64,000 nt of DNA from Anaerosporomusa subterranea (GTDB taxonomy: Bacteria > Bacillota > Negativicutes > Sporomusales > Acetonemataceae), in contig NZ_LSGP01000017.1 in assembly GCF_001611555.1 (NCBI RefSeq), positions 682,001 to 746,000 of the forward strand, read 5' to 3'. This document shows positions 35,874-45,356 of the stretch, piece after piece (position 1 is the stretch's first letter; each line of letters opens with the position of its first letter). Position numbers and translations under genes: made by a program. Under the pieces are notes generated by a model, which saw only the letters and a list, made by a program, of their open reading frames with translations, did no database searches and had not been told where the DNA came from.

Positions 35874-37742
35874 TTAATTTAAACCTAGGCGTTTGAGTTT
35901 GCGCCAGAGAGTAGAGCGGCTTATGCCAAGTATTTTTGCAGCTTCTGCATATCTTCCTTTGGTCAAAGCGAGCGCTTTGCGAATTTCTTCTACTTCATTC
36001 GGCAGTATGCTAGCATTCAGCGGATTGCTATTGTCTTGATCTTCAAGAACTAAATTAATGATCGCTGCATTGATGATTTCGTGCTTGTGAACAGCGATTA
36101 TCCGCTCAATACTGTTTTGTAATTCGCGGATGTTGCCAGGCCAGGGGTATTGGGTGAGTGTTTGAATTGCGGAAGATCCCAGCTTCAGGTGGCGTTTTAC
36201 AATACCTGCGTGCTCCTCTAAGAAAAACTGGGCGAGGGATTTAATGTCGTCTTTTCGATCCCGCAACGGTGGAATTCGCAGTTGCAGAACATTTAAACGG
36301 TAATACAGATCAGACCGGAATTTATTCTCATTTACAAGAGTCTTCAAGTTCTTGTTTGAGGCGGCTATGATTCGAACATCGACCGGGATAACGCTGTCAC
36401 TACCTAAACGCATCACTTTTTTCTCTTGTAACACCCGTAGCAATTTGCCCTGTGTGGGATACTCCATTTCGCTAATTTCATCAAGAAAAATAGTTCCGCC
36501 ATGCGCTAATTCAAACAGCCCTGGTTTGCCCTTTGGGTTGGCGCTAGTAAAAGCTCCTCCCACATAGCCAAAGAGTTCGCTTTCTAGTATTTGGCTAGGT
36601 AGCGCCGCACAGTTGATAGCAACAAAAGGACCTTGGCGGCGGTCGCTATAGTTATGGATACTCTGAGCAAACACCTCCTTGCCAACGCCTGTTTCTCCTA
36701 AAATGATAATCGATGACTGGGTCAGGGAGAATTCTTTCGCTAATTCGATTGTTTGTTTTATTACAGCACTTGTACCGATAATGTCATCAAAGCGAAAGCG
36801 TGCCACATGGCCGGAAGCGTAAATTCGACGACGTACCCGAGCCTCCATCTGTTGGATCTGGGTTACATCTTGAAAGGTGGCTACAGCGCCGGCAGATCTG
36901 TCATTTACGATGATAGCTACTTTATTGCAGAGGACATCAACTTCATTAATTTTTAGAATTTGCCCTAACTCATCTTTTCCGGTATGCATGACTTGCGCTA
37001 AGTTCAACTCAGGCCATACATGGGTAATTCTTTTTCCAATCACTTTGCTGCTATCCATGCCAAGGATACGCTCTGCTATTGGGTTAAAAAAGCTAATGCG
37101 ATACTCGCCATCCACGAGGATGAAACCTTCATATGCATAATCAAGGACTGCCTGAAACAGGCTGGTCTTTGTTTTTTCTAAGCTGCGTGCATGCGCAATT
37201 CGTTTTGCTTCCTGCGCCGCTTGCAGAATCCCTTCTGCGCCGCTATCAATCAACTCGAAGGGATAGTTGTGTTTTTGAGCAGCTCTTCCTGTAATAAAGC
37301 CGCCAATAACGACATCTACGCCGTCACGGAAAGCTTGCAAGACTTGGCCATCTGCTTCGTCTTCCGCATGAATGGGAAAACAGCGGATATCTACGCCTAA
37401 AATTGGACCCAGAAAGTCAATGCCGTGAAGGATGGACGGGAAGGATACTGCTCCGATACTTCGTCCATGCAACTTTGCCTTCTCAACGGTACGAATAATA
37501 TCAAACCCGGTGATGGGAATCTCGACAATCGTTGCTTCAAGCCCAGCATTTCTTAGAGCGGAGGCGGTTCCACCGCGAGTGATGATAATTTCTGTGCCTT
37601 TTGCAATAAGAAATGAGGCGATAGCAACACCCTCGCTGAGCAGACCTTTTTCAATATGAATGTCACTGTGCTGAGTCTGAAATAACTCGTGGGCTCTCTC
37701 AAACATACTGATATCCGGAGCTAAAAAGGCTATGCGCGACAT
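35874..37742 (-). CDS. Sigma-54 dependent regulator, PrpR_N-PAS-AAA-Fis
   Basis: A 622-residue activator. Residues 1-175 are a PrpR_N sensor (SEGVAIASFLIAKGTEIIIT, RGGTASALR), 190-290 a PAS domain (ILVDGEYRISFFNPIAERIL), 310-540 the AAA+ domain with GETGVGKEVFAQ (Walker A) and GTIFLDEISEM (Walker B), and the last 45 a Fis-type HTH (RYAEAAKILGISRSTLWRKL). The sigma-54 contact loop reads GAFTSA rather than GAFTGA. Ribosome-binding site GGGAGG is six bases before the ATG. It is divergent from the transporter and hydro-lyase genes, which have a sigma-54 promoter, so it is very likely their activator. The ligand is probably a small branched carboxylate or CoA-derived acid. Confidence 0.92.
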   Translation of the reverse strand: MSRIAFLAPDISMFERAHELFQTQHSDIHIEKGLLSEGVAIASFLIAKGTEIIITRGGTASALRNAGLEATIVEIPITGFDIIRTVEKAKLHGRSIGAVSFPSILHGIDFLGPILGVDIRCFPIHAEDEADGQVLQAFRDGVDVVIGGFITGRAAQKHNYPFELIDSGAEGILQAAQEAKRIAHARSLEKTKTSLFQAVLDYAYEGFILVDGEYRISFFNPIAERILGMDSSKVIGKRITHVWPELNLAQVMHTGKDELGQILKINEVDVLCNKVAIIVNDRSAGAVATFQDVTQIQQMEARVRRRIYASGHVARFRFDDIIGTSAVIKQTIELAKEFSLTQSSIIILGETGVGKEVFAQSIHNYSDRRQGPFVAINCAALPSQILESELFGYVGGAFTSANPKGKPGLFELAHGGTIFLDEISEMEYPTQGKLLRVLQEKKVMRLGSDSVIPVDVRIIAASNKNLKTLVNENKFRSDLYYRLNVLQLRIPPLRDRKDDIKSLAQFFLEEHAGIVKRHLKLGSSAIQTLTQYPWPGNIRELQNSIERIIAVHKHEIINAAIINLVLEDQDNSNPLNASILPNEVEEIRKALALTKGRYAEAAKILGISRSTLWRKLKRLGLN

Positions 37743-37765
37743 GACTTGCCTCCCATTGCCACACT

Positions 37766-37894
37766 ATGCAACGTTTTTGATTTGATTATAAGGGGTTAAG
37801 TGATAGATAGCAACAGTGGGAAATGATGGACCTTGAAATTTGTTTGAAAGAATCAATAGCGGATTCATGGAATGGTGCAACGTATTGAAACGTT
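37766..37894. promoter_or_regulatory. Candidate upstream activator sites
   Basis: ATGCAACGTTTTTGA (37766-37780) and GTGCAACGTATTGAAACGTT (37875-37894) share TGCAACGT-TT. The second contains inverted AACGT and ACGTT (37879-37894), about 95 bp ahead of the sigma-54 promoter, a typical place for activator binding. Confidence 0.45.
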
Positions 37895-37986
37895 ATTTTT
37901 GAAATATGAAGCAAAAAATGTTGCAGGGCTGTAAAATGATCTGACCAATGTCTTAAAAATAAGGTGAAAATACTGATAATTAACGA

Positions 37987-38002
37987 TGGCACGCTTCTTG
38001 CA
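37987..38002 (+). promoter_or_regulatory. Sigma-54 promoter (-24/-12)
   Basis: TGGCACGCTTCTTGCA is an exact match to the TGGCAC-N5-TTGCA consensus with GG and GC ten bases apart, about 40 bp before the transporter start. Confidence 0.93.
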
Positions 38003-38042
38003 ATAAGTAACAGAGTACTATCAGAATGGGGAGGTTGAGTTA

Positions 38043-39443
38043 GTGAATAATTTGACTCGTGGGCTTATCGTTCTTGCCGTTGGCGCAGTTATTTGGTTTT
38101 TGCCTGTACCGGCTGGTTTAAAGCCTGCTGCTTGGCATTTGTTGGCGATCTTTGTGGCAACTATTTTGGGTTTTATTTTGCAACCATTGCCCATTGGGGC
38201 GATAGCATTTTTAAGTGTAACTTTCACCGCATTGGCGGGAGTATTGAAGCCAGCGGAGGCGCTGTCCGGGTTTAGCAATGGCACGATTTGGCTTATCGTT
38301 TCAGCCTTTTTATTTGCTAAGGGCTTCATCAAAACTGGCTTGGGACGACGTATCGCTTACATGTTGATCCGCTCTATGGGTGACAGCACATTGAAATTGG
38401 GATATACGCTTGCTTTGAGTGATTTAATTATAAGCCCCGCAACGCCCTCCAATACAGCTCGTGCTGGCGGAATCCTATTCCCAATTGTAAAGAGCCTATC
38501 TGCTGCCTTTGATTCCGAACCCGGACCATCGGCTAGAAGAGTGGGTGCTTACTTGATACAAACTGCATATCAAGGGAACACGATCACTTCGGCCATGTTC
38601 ATGACTGCGATGGCGGGTAACCCGCTAATCGCGTTATTGGCTTCAAAAACACTTAATATCAATATCAGTTGGGGGTTGTGGGCTACTGCAGCGATCGTAC
38701 CTGGAATCATATCGCTCATCGTTGTTCCCTACTTCCTGTATAAATTCTATCCGCCGGAGATAACCCATACCCCGGAAGCTAAGACACTAGCGGCGAAAGA
38801 ACTTGCACAAATGGGTGCTATGTCGTTGGGTGAGAAAATTGTTGCCTCTGTGTTTGTTGGCGCACTGGTATTGTGGAGCACCTCCCAATTTACAAAGATT
38901 GATGCGACCGTTGTCGCGATGCTGGCAGTTTCTATTATGATGATGACAAAGGTTTTGGAATGGAAGGATGTCCTTGACGAGAAGGGAGCGTGGGACACGC
39001 TTATTTGGATGGGTGCCTTAATCGGTCTGGCTGATTACTTAGCCAAGCTGGGCTTTATTCCTTGGTTTGCAAAAGCCGTAAGTGCTAGCATAGTTGGAGT
39101 TCCTTGGATGCAAGCATTTATTGTACTGCTTGTCATTTACATGTATGCACACTATGGATTTGCCAGCCTAGTGGCGCATATTACAGCAATGTATGCTGCG
39201 TTTGCATCTGTTGCTGTGGCCGCAGGCGCACCAGCATACTTAGTAGCTTTGGCCTTGGCGTTTATGTCCAATCTTTGCATGTCTCTTACCCATTACGCGG
39301 CAGGGCCGGCTCCCATTTATTTCGGCTCAGGCTATGTTGACCAGGGAACTTGGTGGAAGTTAGGTTTCATGGTTTCTGTTATCAATATGATCATTTGGGT
39401 GGGAATCGGATCTTTCTGGTGGAAAGTCCTGGGTTTGTGGTAA
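38043..39443 (+). CDS. DASS family anion/dicarboxylate transporter
   Basis: A 466-residue transporter with roughly 12 membrane segments. It belongs to the divalent anion:sodium symporter family: FSNGTIWLIVSAFLFAKGFI, SDLIISPATPSNTARAGGIL with the substrate-contact SxT-type motif, and FMSNLCMSLTHYAAGPAPIY as the second repeat motif. The GTG start follows GGGGAGG. It is driven by the sigma-54 promoter and precedes a LeuCD-type enzyme, so it likely imports the enzyme's organic-acid substrate. Confidence 0.9.
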   Translation: MNNLTRGLIVLAVGAVIWFLPVPAGLKPAAWHLLAIFVATILGFILQPLPIGAIAFLSVTFTALAGVLKPAEALSGFSNGTIWLIVSAFLFAKGFIKTGLGRRIAYMLIRSMGDSTLKLGYTLALSDLIISPATPSNTARAGGILFPIVKSLSAAFDSEPGPSARRVGAYLIQTAYQGNTITSAMFMTAMAGNPLIALLASKTLNINISWGLWATAAIVPGIISLIVVPYFLYKFYPPEITHTPEAKTLAAKELAQMGAMSLGEKIVASVFVGALVLWSTSQFTKIDATVVAMLAVSIMMMTKVLEWKDVLDEKGAWDTLIWMGALIGLADYLAKLGFIPWFAKAVSASIVGVPWMQAFIVLLVIYMYAHYGFASLVAHITAMYAAFASVAVAAGAPAYLVALALAFMSNLCMSLTHYAAGPAPIYFGSGYVDQGTWWKLGFMVSVINMIIWVGIGSFWWKVLGLW

Positions 39444-39478
39444 AATCAAAATGAGGACATATTTAGAGGAGGGTTATC

Positions 39479-40732
39479 ATGCACGCAATTGAAAAAATCC
39501 TGGCCAAAGCGGCAGGAAAAGAATCGGTGGTCACTGGGGAAATTGTGAACTGTGTAGTCGACTTAGCCGGTATCAATGACCTATACCTGCAAACCGTACG
39601 CTCCTTTTTTGAGATGGGCGGCGTAAAAGTTCATGATCCCAGTAAAGTGATTATGTTCCTTGATCATTATGCGCCCGCTTCCTCAATTGTTCAAGCTGAC
39701 AATCAAAAACAGTTCCGCGAATTTTGCTGGGATCAGGGAATCGATCTGTTGATGGACATTAACGAAGGTGTCTGCCATCAGGTTTTGGCAGACCGTGGAT
39801 TGTCATATCCCGGCGAACTTATTGTGGTAACTGATTCGCATACGACGACCCATGGTGCGTTTGGCGCCTTCGGAACTGGTGTTGGCGCGACCGATTTAGC
39901 GATTATTTTAGCTACCGGCAAGTTGTGGTTCCGGGTGCCTGAGGTGATTCGCATCAACTTTGAAGGCAAACTGCCAAAGGGCGTTTATGCAAAAGATATT
40001 ATTCTCCATGCCATTGGCGAGCTCGGCGCGGACTATGCCGTTTATAAAGCTGTCGAATTTACCGGTTCCACGCTAAAGCAATTAAGTGTGTCAGAACGGA
40101 TGGCACTTTGCAATATGACGACTGAAATGGGTGCGAAGACCTGCTACATTCAGCCTGATGAGATTACCATGGAATTCCTGAAGGAAAAAGTAACCAGGAA
40201 TTATGAAATCGTGACAACTGATCCAGGTTACCAGTATGCAGCTGAACATACCTTTGATGTATCCAAGCTGAAGCCACAAGTAGCAGCACCGTTTAGCGTG
40301 GATAATGTAGCTGATGTCACGCAATATATCGGCCGGAAAGTCGATCAGGCATATCTGGGATCCTGTACCGGCGGACGGGTTGAGGATTTAGCGATTGCGG
40401 CTAAAATTCTGGCTGGCAAACAGATTAATCCCCGTACTCGGTTGGTGGTAGTTCCTGCTTCTCGCGGCGTGTTGCTGGAAGCAATGGAAAAAGGCTATAT
40501 GAAAACTCTGATTGAGGCGGGCGCGACTTTTGTAACACCAGGCTGTGCGTCATGCCTTGGCACTCATCAGGGGATGTTGGCATCAGGCGAAACCTGTATT
40601 TCCTCTACCAACCGCAACTTCCCTGGCCGTATGGGCCATACCAAAGGGGAAATCTTCCTTGGTTCGCCAGCTGCCGTAGCTGCCGCTGCGCTAGAAGGTA
40701 AAATTGTTGATCCTTCCCAATATCTTGACTGA
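39479..40732 (+). CDS. LeuC-type hydro-lyase large subunit
   Basis: A 417-residue aconitase-superfamily subunit. The 4Fe-4S ligands are in GSCTGGRVEDL and TPGCASCLGTHQG; VTDSHTTTHGAFGAFGTGVGATD is the substrate/cluster loop. The split-subunit form matches LeuC, homoaconitase and (R)-2-methylmalate or dimethylmaleate hydratases. Because it sits in a sigma-54 PrpR-controlled transporter operon with no leuA or leuB, catabolism of an exogenous acid (for example methylmalate- or citramalate-like) is more likely than leucine synthesis. RBS AGAGGAGG precedes the ATG. Confidence 0.88.
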   Translation: MHAIEKILAKAAGKESVVTGEIVNCVVDLAGINDLYLQTVRSFFEMGGVKVHDPSKVIMFLDHYAPASSIVQADNQKQFREFCWDQGIDLLMDINEGVCHQVLADRGLSYPGELIVVTDSHTTTHGAFGAFGTGVGATDLAIILATGKLWFRVPEVIRINFEGKLPKGVYAKDIILHAIGELGADYAVYKAVEFTGSTLKQLSVSERMALCNMTTEMGAKTCYIQPDEITMEFLKEKVTRNYEIVTTDPGYQYAAEHTFDVSKLKPQVAAPFSVDNVADVTQYIGRKVDQAYLGSCTGGRVEDLAIAAKILAGKQINPRTRLVVVPASRGVLLEAMEKGYMKTLIEAGATFVTPGCASCLGTHQGMLASGETCISSTNRNFPGRMGHTKGEIFLGSPAAVAAAALEGKIVDPSQYLD

Positions 40733-40742
40733 GGAGTGTTGC

Positions 40743-41252
40743 ATGATGGAAAAAGTAGCTAAAGGCAGAGCATTTGTATTTGGCGAGAATATCGACACTG
40801 ATCAAATCTATCCGGGGCGGTTCGTCGAGTTAACTGATGTCGAGGATGTCGCGAAACACGCGATGGAAGGGGCGGACCCCAACTTCGTCAAGGAGTTTAA
40901 AAAGGGCGACATCATCGTTGCCTCAACAAACTTTGGCTGCGGCTCTAGCCGTGAGCATGCTGCAATTACCTTAAAAGCGGTAGGTGCTGGGGCGATCTTG
41001 GCCGATTCGTTTGGCCGCATTTTCTACCGTAATGCAATTAATTTGGGTGTACCACTGCTTGTTTGTCCAGATATCAGCAAGGTAGTTAATGATGGAGATA
41101 TTGTAAGCGTTGACGTCGAATCAGGCAGAGTTGTGAATGAAACGACAGGCGCAACCGCCCAGGCTCAGCCAATGTCCGAGTACGTAATGAATATCTTAGC
41201 GAGCGGCGGCATAAAGCCACTGATTAAAGAGCAACTGGAGAACGCGAAGTAA
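40743..41252 (+). CDS. LeuD-type hydro-lyase small subunit
   Basis: A 169-residue swivelling-domain partner. It carries GRAFVFGENIDTDQIYPGRF near the N-terminus and STNFGCGSSREHAAITLKA as the substrate-recognition loop, characteristic of isopropylmalate/homoaconitase-type small subunits. The ATG at 40743 follows TGAGGAGTG and lies 11 bases after the large subunit stop. Together the two form a heteromeric 4Fe-4S hydro-lyase. Confidence 0.9.
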   Translation: MMEKVAKGRAFVFGENIDTDQIYPGRFVELTDVEDVAKHAMEGADPNFVKEFKKGDIIVASTNFGCGSSREHAAITLKAVGAGAILADSFGRIFYRNAINLGVPLLVCPDISKVVNDGDIVSVDVESGRVVNETTGATAQAQPMSEYVMNILASGGIKPLIKEQLENAK

Positions 41253-41269
41253 AACAGGTCATTATACGG

Positions 41270-41306
41270 AGGGATCAGCAGCAAATGTTTTGCGGCTGAT
41301 CCCTTT
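41270..41306 (+). terminator. Terminator of the hydro-lyase operon
   Basis: AGGGATCAGC and GCTGATCCCT pair over 10 bp with inner GC base pairs, followed by TTTC. Confidence 0.75.
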
Positions 41307-41334
41307 CGACATGTTGGTAATTCAAGCATAAATG

Positions 41335-41379
41335 CTAGATAAGTAACTGCCTAAAAGCTTAGGGCAGTTCTTTATCTAG
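41335..41379. repeat. 45-bp intergenic hairpin
   Basis: CTAGATAA..AACTGCC and its complement GGCAGTT..TTATCTAG form a long near-perfect stem. It may be a second terminator or regulatory structure ahead of the chemoreceptor gene. Confidence 0.65.
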
Positions 41380-41484
41380 CGAAAAATCGACAATGAATTC
41401 GGAATTATGTAATTAGTTTGTGTACGTAAAAGAAGATTTAGGATATAATTGCCATATGAGGAAAGGGTAGAACCTAATGGAGAA

Positions 41485-42588
41485 ATGATGACGAGGGGGG
41501 CGATCACTATAGAACCGATTCTTTTTGTTGCGCCTTCACCGAAGATGGCGGAAGAGGCTAAACAGATTACTGCTGCGATGGGGATAAGTCTGGATATTGT
41601 AACGAGCAATATGGGGGACGCGAAATCGGTAGCTCTCTCCTATCCTGATGCGAAGATTATGATCAGTCGTGGTGGGACGGCTCAAGCTTTGAGGCAGTTG
41701 TCCGGCAAAACAGTAATCGAAATTACGGCTACAATATGCGATATTCTTGATCCAGTTCAAAGAGTTGCTATTGCGGGAGTAAAGAAAATAGCGGTTGTAG
41801 CGCACCAAAGTGTGCTCGCAGTCGTGGAACGGGACCTCCATGTCACGGAACTTGATATTTTTATGCGCCCGTGGCAGAACGCAGATGCTTTGCCAAAGAT
41901 GATGGAACAACTATCCAAGGTGGGGGTTAGCGGTATTGTTGGCGATAATGCTGCCGCTAAAATGGCGAAAGAGTATGGAATGGTAGTTGAGAGTCTTGAA
42001 TCGGGTTCGGATTCAATTAAACGATCAATCAATGATGCTGTTAAAATAGCCAGTGCGCAAGAAGCTGAGCGAATACGGGAACAAGAAAAGGCACAACAAA
42101 TTCAGCGTCATGTGGCCAGTATGTATACCGCTCTCGAGCAGGCTGCAGCTGCTGTAGAAGAATTGGCAGCATCTTCCCAAGAACTCGCGACAACAAGCCA
42201 AGAGACAGACAACATTGCCAAAACAGCCTCTAGAGAAGCCAATAATACCACCGAAATAGTAGATGTGATTAGGCGTGTTGCTCAACAGACGAATTTACTG
42301 GGATTAAATGCCGCGATTGAAGCAGCGCGAGTGGGTGAACACGGGCGGGGTTTCTCGGTAGTAGCCGAAGAGGTGCGCAAGTTGGCGGCTGAAAGCAATC
42401 AGTCTGCCCGTACGATCAGCGAAATGGTGAATAAATTTCGCAACTCAGTCGAGTACGTTCAGAAGAACGTCGAAAATAGCAATGCGATCACTCAACAACA
42501 AGCAAAGGCTACGCAAGATTTAGCGGCAATGCTTGATGGAGTAAGGATGGTTGGCGAAAATTTACTGGCTTTAGCTGATAGCAACTAA
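41485..42588 (+). CDS. Soluble chemoreceptor with PrpR_N sensor domain
   Basis: A protein of about 367 residues lacking any membrane segment. Residues 1-180 form a PrpR_N-like domain ([20 protein letters not shown], matching ITRGGTASALRNAG in the nearby regulator). The C-terminal part is an MCP signalling hairpin with the conserved tip [20 protein letters not shown] and [14 protein letters not shown]. There is no HAMP domain and the hairpin is short. A TATAAT at 41444-41449 lies 36 bp ahead; the start is 41485 or 41488 after GGAG. It likely signals the presence of the same ligand as the regulator to CheA. Confidence 0.88.
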   Translation: MMTRGAITIEPILFVAPSPKMAEEAKQITAAMGISLDIVTSNMGDAKSVALSYPDAKIMISRGGTAQALRQLSGKTVIEITATICDILDPVQRVAIAGVKKIAVVAHQSVLAVVERDLHVTELDIFMRPWQNADALPKMMEQLSKVGVSGIVGDNAAAKMAKEYGMVVESLESGSDSIKRSINDAVKIASAQEAERIREQEKAQQIQRHVASMYTALEQAAAAVEELAASSQELATTSQETDNIAKTASREANNTTEIVDVIRRVAQQTNLLGLNAAIEAARVGEHGRGFSVVAEEVRKLAAESNQSARTISEMVNKFRNSVEYVQKNVENSNAITQQQAKATQDLAAMLDGVRMVGENLLALADSN

Positions 42589-42613
42589 CCAGTAGATGGC
42601 TTATCAACAGCGT

Positions 42614-42796
42614 CAGGGCGTTGATAAAGGCCCATCTACGTTGGCACCCGCAAGGGGTATGCCGCCAACTCTAAGGCGCTAAAGCGCCAAGAGTTGCGCA
42701 ATATCCCCGCGAACCAATTGCTAGCGTACCCTTTAGTACGCGTCACTGCTGGGTCCGCAGGGCCGCCTAGTATCTGGACCTTTCTGAAAGCCCTTG
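42614..42796 (+). repeat. Family A element, copy 8 (long type)
   Basis: AGGGCGTT and AAAGCCCT form the outer stem with one mismatch, AAAGGCCCA (42626-42634) and TGGACCTTT (42775-42783) the second. The 60-bp insert (GGCGCTAAAGCGCC hairpin) is present. Confidence 0.9.
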
Positions 42797-42818
42797 CAAA
42801 TAGGTTTATCACAGTCTG

Positions 42819-42850
42819 AACGTCTAGAACTTCTGGACGTTACTTTTTTT
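42819..42850 (+). terminator. Terminator after chemoreceptor gene
   Basis: AACGTCTAGA and TCTGGACGTT pair around a 3-base loop, then ACTTTTTTT. Confidence 0.88.
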
Positions 42851-42919
42851 GGGCTCGTTGCAATGGTATACTAGAGGTATGAATAATAGGTTATTACTTT
42901 TCTTCATCCGGGGTGACGT

Positions 42920-44740
42920 ATGGATATAACAGATAATCTGGAACTCTCCGAGAAGCTATCAGCTCTGCCTGACCGTCCTGGCGTGTATCTGATGAAAGAT
43001 GCACAAGGCAAGATTATTTATGTCGGTAAGGCGATTAACCTGAAGAATCGGGTTCGTTCCTATTTTCAATCGAGCCGCAATCATTCGCCGAAAGTTAAAT
43101 CGATGGTTTCGCGGATCGCGGATCTCGAGACCGTGATTACCGCCTCGGAAATTGAAGCACTGATCTTAGAATGCAATTTGATCAAAAAGCATCATCCGCG
43201 TTACAACATCAGTCTACGGGATGATAAGAGCTTTCCCTATATCAAAGTAACGGTCAACGAGGAATTTCCCCGCTTATTTCCGACGCGACGGGTGCAAAAG
43301 GATGGGGCGCGTTACTTTGGACCCTACACAGATTCGGGCGCCATGCATGAGACGATTCGCCTATTGCGGCGCCTGTTTCCAATTCGGACTTGCCGTAGTA
43401 TGGACGTGCCGCGGCCTTGTCTGCAATTTCATATTAAACGCTGCCAGGCGCCTTGCGCCGGACTAGTCGATATGGCAACGTACGGCGAGATGATCCATTC
43501 GGTATGTTTGTTTCTAGAGGGGCGCAGTGATGCGGTTGCCCGTAATTTGCGCATACAGATGGAACAGGCCGCTGACGACTTGCAGTTTGAAAAAGCGGCT
43601 CTGCTTCGTGATCAATTGGCGGCGGTCGACAAGGTAACAGAGAAGCAGAATATTGTCACCGGATCAGGTGATCATGATGTTCTTGGGTTGGCGCGTTCCG
43701 CTTTTGGCGCTTGTGTGCAGGTTCTGTTCATCCGGGCGGGAAAAATGGTGGGGCAAGAGCGGTTTTTACTGTCAGGCAGTGAACAGGAAGATGATGCCGC
43801 CGTCCTGGGCGCGTTTGTCCAGCAATACTATAGTCAGGCGAGCTTTATTCCGCGCGAGATTCTGTTGCCGTTTCCGTTGGCTGACCATGAACTGATCAGT
43901 GGCTGGCTGAATGAACAAAAAGAAGGCAAGGTAGAATTGGCAATCCCTAAACGGGGGACAAAAAAGGACCTGCTGGCGATGGCTGCGGGTAATGCGGCAG
44001 AGGCTCTGTCAGCCCAGGAGGCAAAGGCCGAAAGCCAAGAGGCCAAAACAACAGGAGCGGTTGCTGAACTAGGCCGCTATTTAGGTTTTGGCCGCGATCC
44101 GGTCCGAATCGAGTGTTTTGACATTTCGCATATTCAAGGGGCGGAAACGGTTGCTTCGATGGTCGTATTTGAACATGGCGAGGCCAAGAAAAGTGACTAT
44201 CGACGTTTTAAGTTAAGAACAGTTGAGGGCAAGCCTGACGATTTTCGCTCGATGCAGGAGGTTGTGTCTCGTCGCTATATTGATTCAGACCTGGCCGGGT
44301 TGCCTGATTTGGTGATTATCGACGGCGGCAAGGGGCAACTGAACGCATCTCTGGCGATTATCCGGGGAGCAGGTTTAACGATGCCGGTGGTCGGCCTGGC
44401 GAAAGAGTTTGAACATATTTTCCGTGAGGGCGAGAGCGATCCGGTCATTTTGCCGCGTCATTCGCAGGCTCTGTATCTGGTACAACGTGTGAGAGACGAG
44501 GCCCACCGGTTCGCGATAACCTATCATCGCAAATTGCGGGCTAAACGCAACATGGTGTCAGTGCTTGACCACGTTGCCGGTATAGGCCCGAAACGGCGTA
44601 AGGCGTTGTGGGATCATTTCAGCAGTTTGGCGAAAATGAAAGCAGCGACTGTTGAGGAACTGGCGCAGACTCCCGGTATGACCCTCCCCGCCGCCGAGGC
44701 TGTATATCGATTTTTCCGTGAAAAGCCAACACGGGGGTGA
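42920..44740 (+). CDS. uvrC: Excinuclease ABC subunit C
   Basis: A 606-residue dual endonuclease. The N-terminal GIY-YIG nuclease is seen as PGVYLMKDAQGKIIYVGKAI, then a UVR domain (LQFEKAALLRDQLAAVDKV), the RNase H-like nuclease domain (IECFDISHIQGAETVASMVV with catalytic Asp), and C-terminal HhH motifs (HVAGIGPKRRKALWDHF). All catalytic parts are present and length is usual. It is followed within 8 bp by mobA. Confidence 0.96.
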   Translation: MDITDNLELSEKLSALPDRPGVYLMKDAQGKIIYVGKAINLKNRVRSYFQSSRNHSPKVKSMVSRIADLETVITASEIEALILECNLIKKHHPRYNISLRDDKSFPYIKVTVNEEFPRLFPTRRVQKDGARYFGPYTDSGAMHETIRLLRRLFPIRTCRSMDVPRPCLQFHIKRCQAPCAGLVDMATYGEMIHSVCLFLEGRSDAVARNLRIQMEQAADDLQFEKAALLRDQLAAVDKVTEKQNIVTGSGDHDVLGLARSAFGACVQVLFIRAGKMVGQERFLLSGSEQEDDAAVLGAFVQQYYSQASFIPREILLPFPLADHELISGWLNEQKEGKVELAIPKRGTKKDLLAMAAGNAAEALSAQEAKAESQEAKTTGAVAELGRYLGFGRDPVRIECFDISHIQGAETVASMVVFEHGEAKKSDYRRFKLRTVEGKPDDFRSMQEVVSRRYIDSDLAGLPDLVIIDGGKGQLNASLAIIRGAGLTMPVVGLAKEFEHIFREGESDPVILPRHSQALYLVQRVRDEAHRFAITYHRKLRAKRNMVSVLDHVAGIGPKRRKALWDHFSSLAKMKAATVEELAQTPGMTLPAAEAVYRFFREKPTRG

Positions 44741-44747
44741 TGATAGA

Positions 44748-45356
44748 ATGGGGGCTCTATTCTCGCGGAATCTCGTTCCTAGGCCTAGCGGGATCATTCT
44801 GGCGGGTGGTAAATCCAGCCGCATGGGCAGTGATAAGGCTTCTTTGACATGGGGAGACAGCGATATTCTGCACCGACAGTTAACTGTCTTGGCAACTGTC
44901 TGTGCTGAACTGATCGTGGTCAGCAATGAGCTGAGGTATATTCGCTTTCCTGCTGTTCGCGTTGTAGCAGATCGGTATGCAGACTGCGGCCCACTTGGCG
45001 GATTGGAAGCCGGTTTAGCCGCTGCTCAGCCAGGATTGTGTTTTGTTGTCGCTTGTGATATGCCATTTCTCGATGCTGGGTCTGTATCCTATATTAGTCA
45101 GGCTGCAAACGGCGTTGACGCCGCCGTGCCGCTGGTCGACAATCGCTGGCACCCGCTGTATGCGGCCTATCAAACAACCTGTCTGCCGGTGATTCGATCG
45201 CAGCTTAAGGCAGGGCGTCTGCGAATGAGTGAACTTTTGTCAATTGTTCGTGTGCGAACAGTTGCTGCTGAGGAATTGCTACCGTTTAACCGCGAATTGT
45301 TGATGCTGCAAAATATCAATACGCCGGATGAGTGGAAAGCAGTGCGGCGATTATAG
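44748..45356 (+). CDS. mobA: Molybdenum cofactor guanylyltransferase MobA
   Basis: A 202-residue nucleotidyltransferase. The signature ILAGGKSSRMGSDKA (about residues 17-31) binds GTP, and VVACDMPFLD carries the metal-binding Asp. It attaches GMP to molybdopterin to make MGD. The ATG at 44748 follows GGGGGTGATGATAGA and overlaps no gene; uvrC ends eight bases before. Length is usual. Confidence 0.9.
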   Translation: MGALFSRNLVPRPSGIILAGGKSSRMGSDKASLTWGDSDILHRQLTVLATVCAELIVVSNELRYIRFPAVRVVADRYADCGPLGGLEAGLAAAQPGLCFVVACDMPFLDAGSVSYISQAANGVDAAVPLVDNRWHPLYAAYQTTCLPVIRSQLKAGRLRMSELLSIVRVRTVAAEELLPFNRELLMLQNINTPDEWKAVRRL

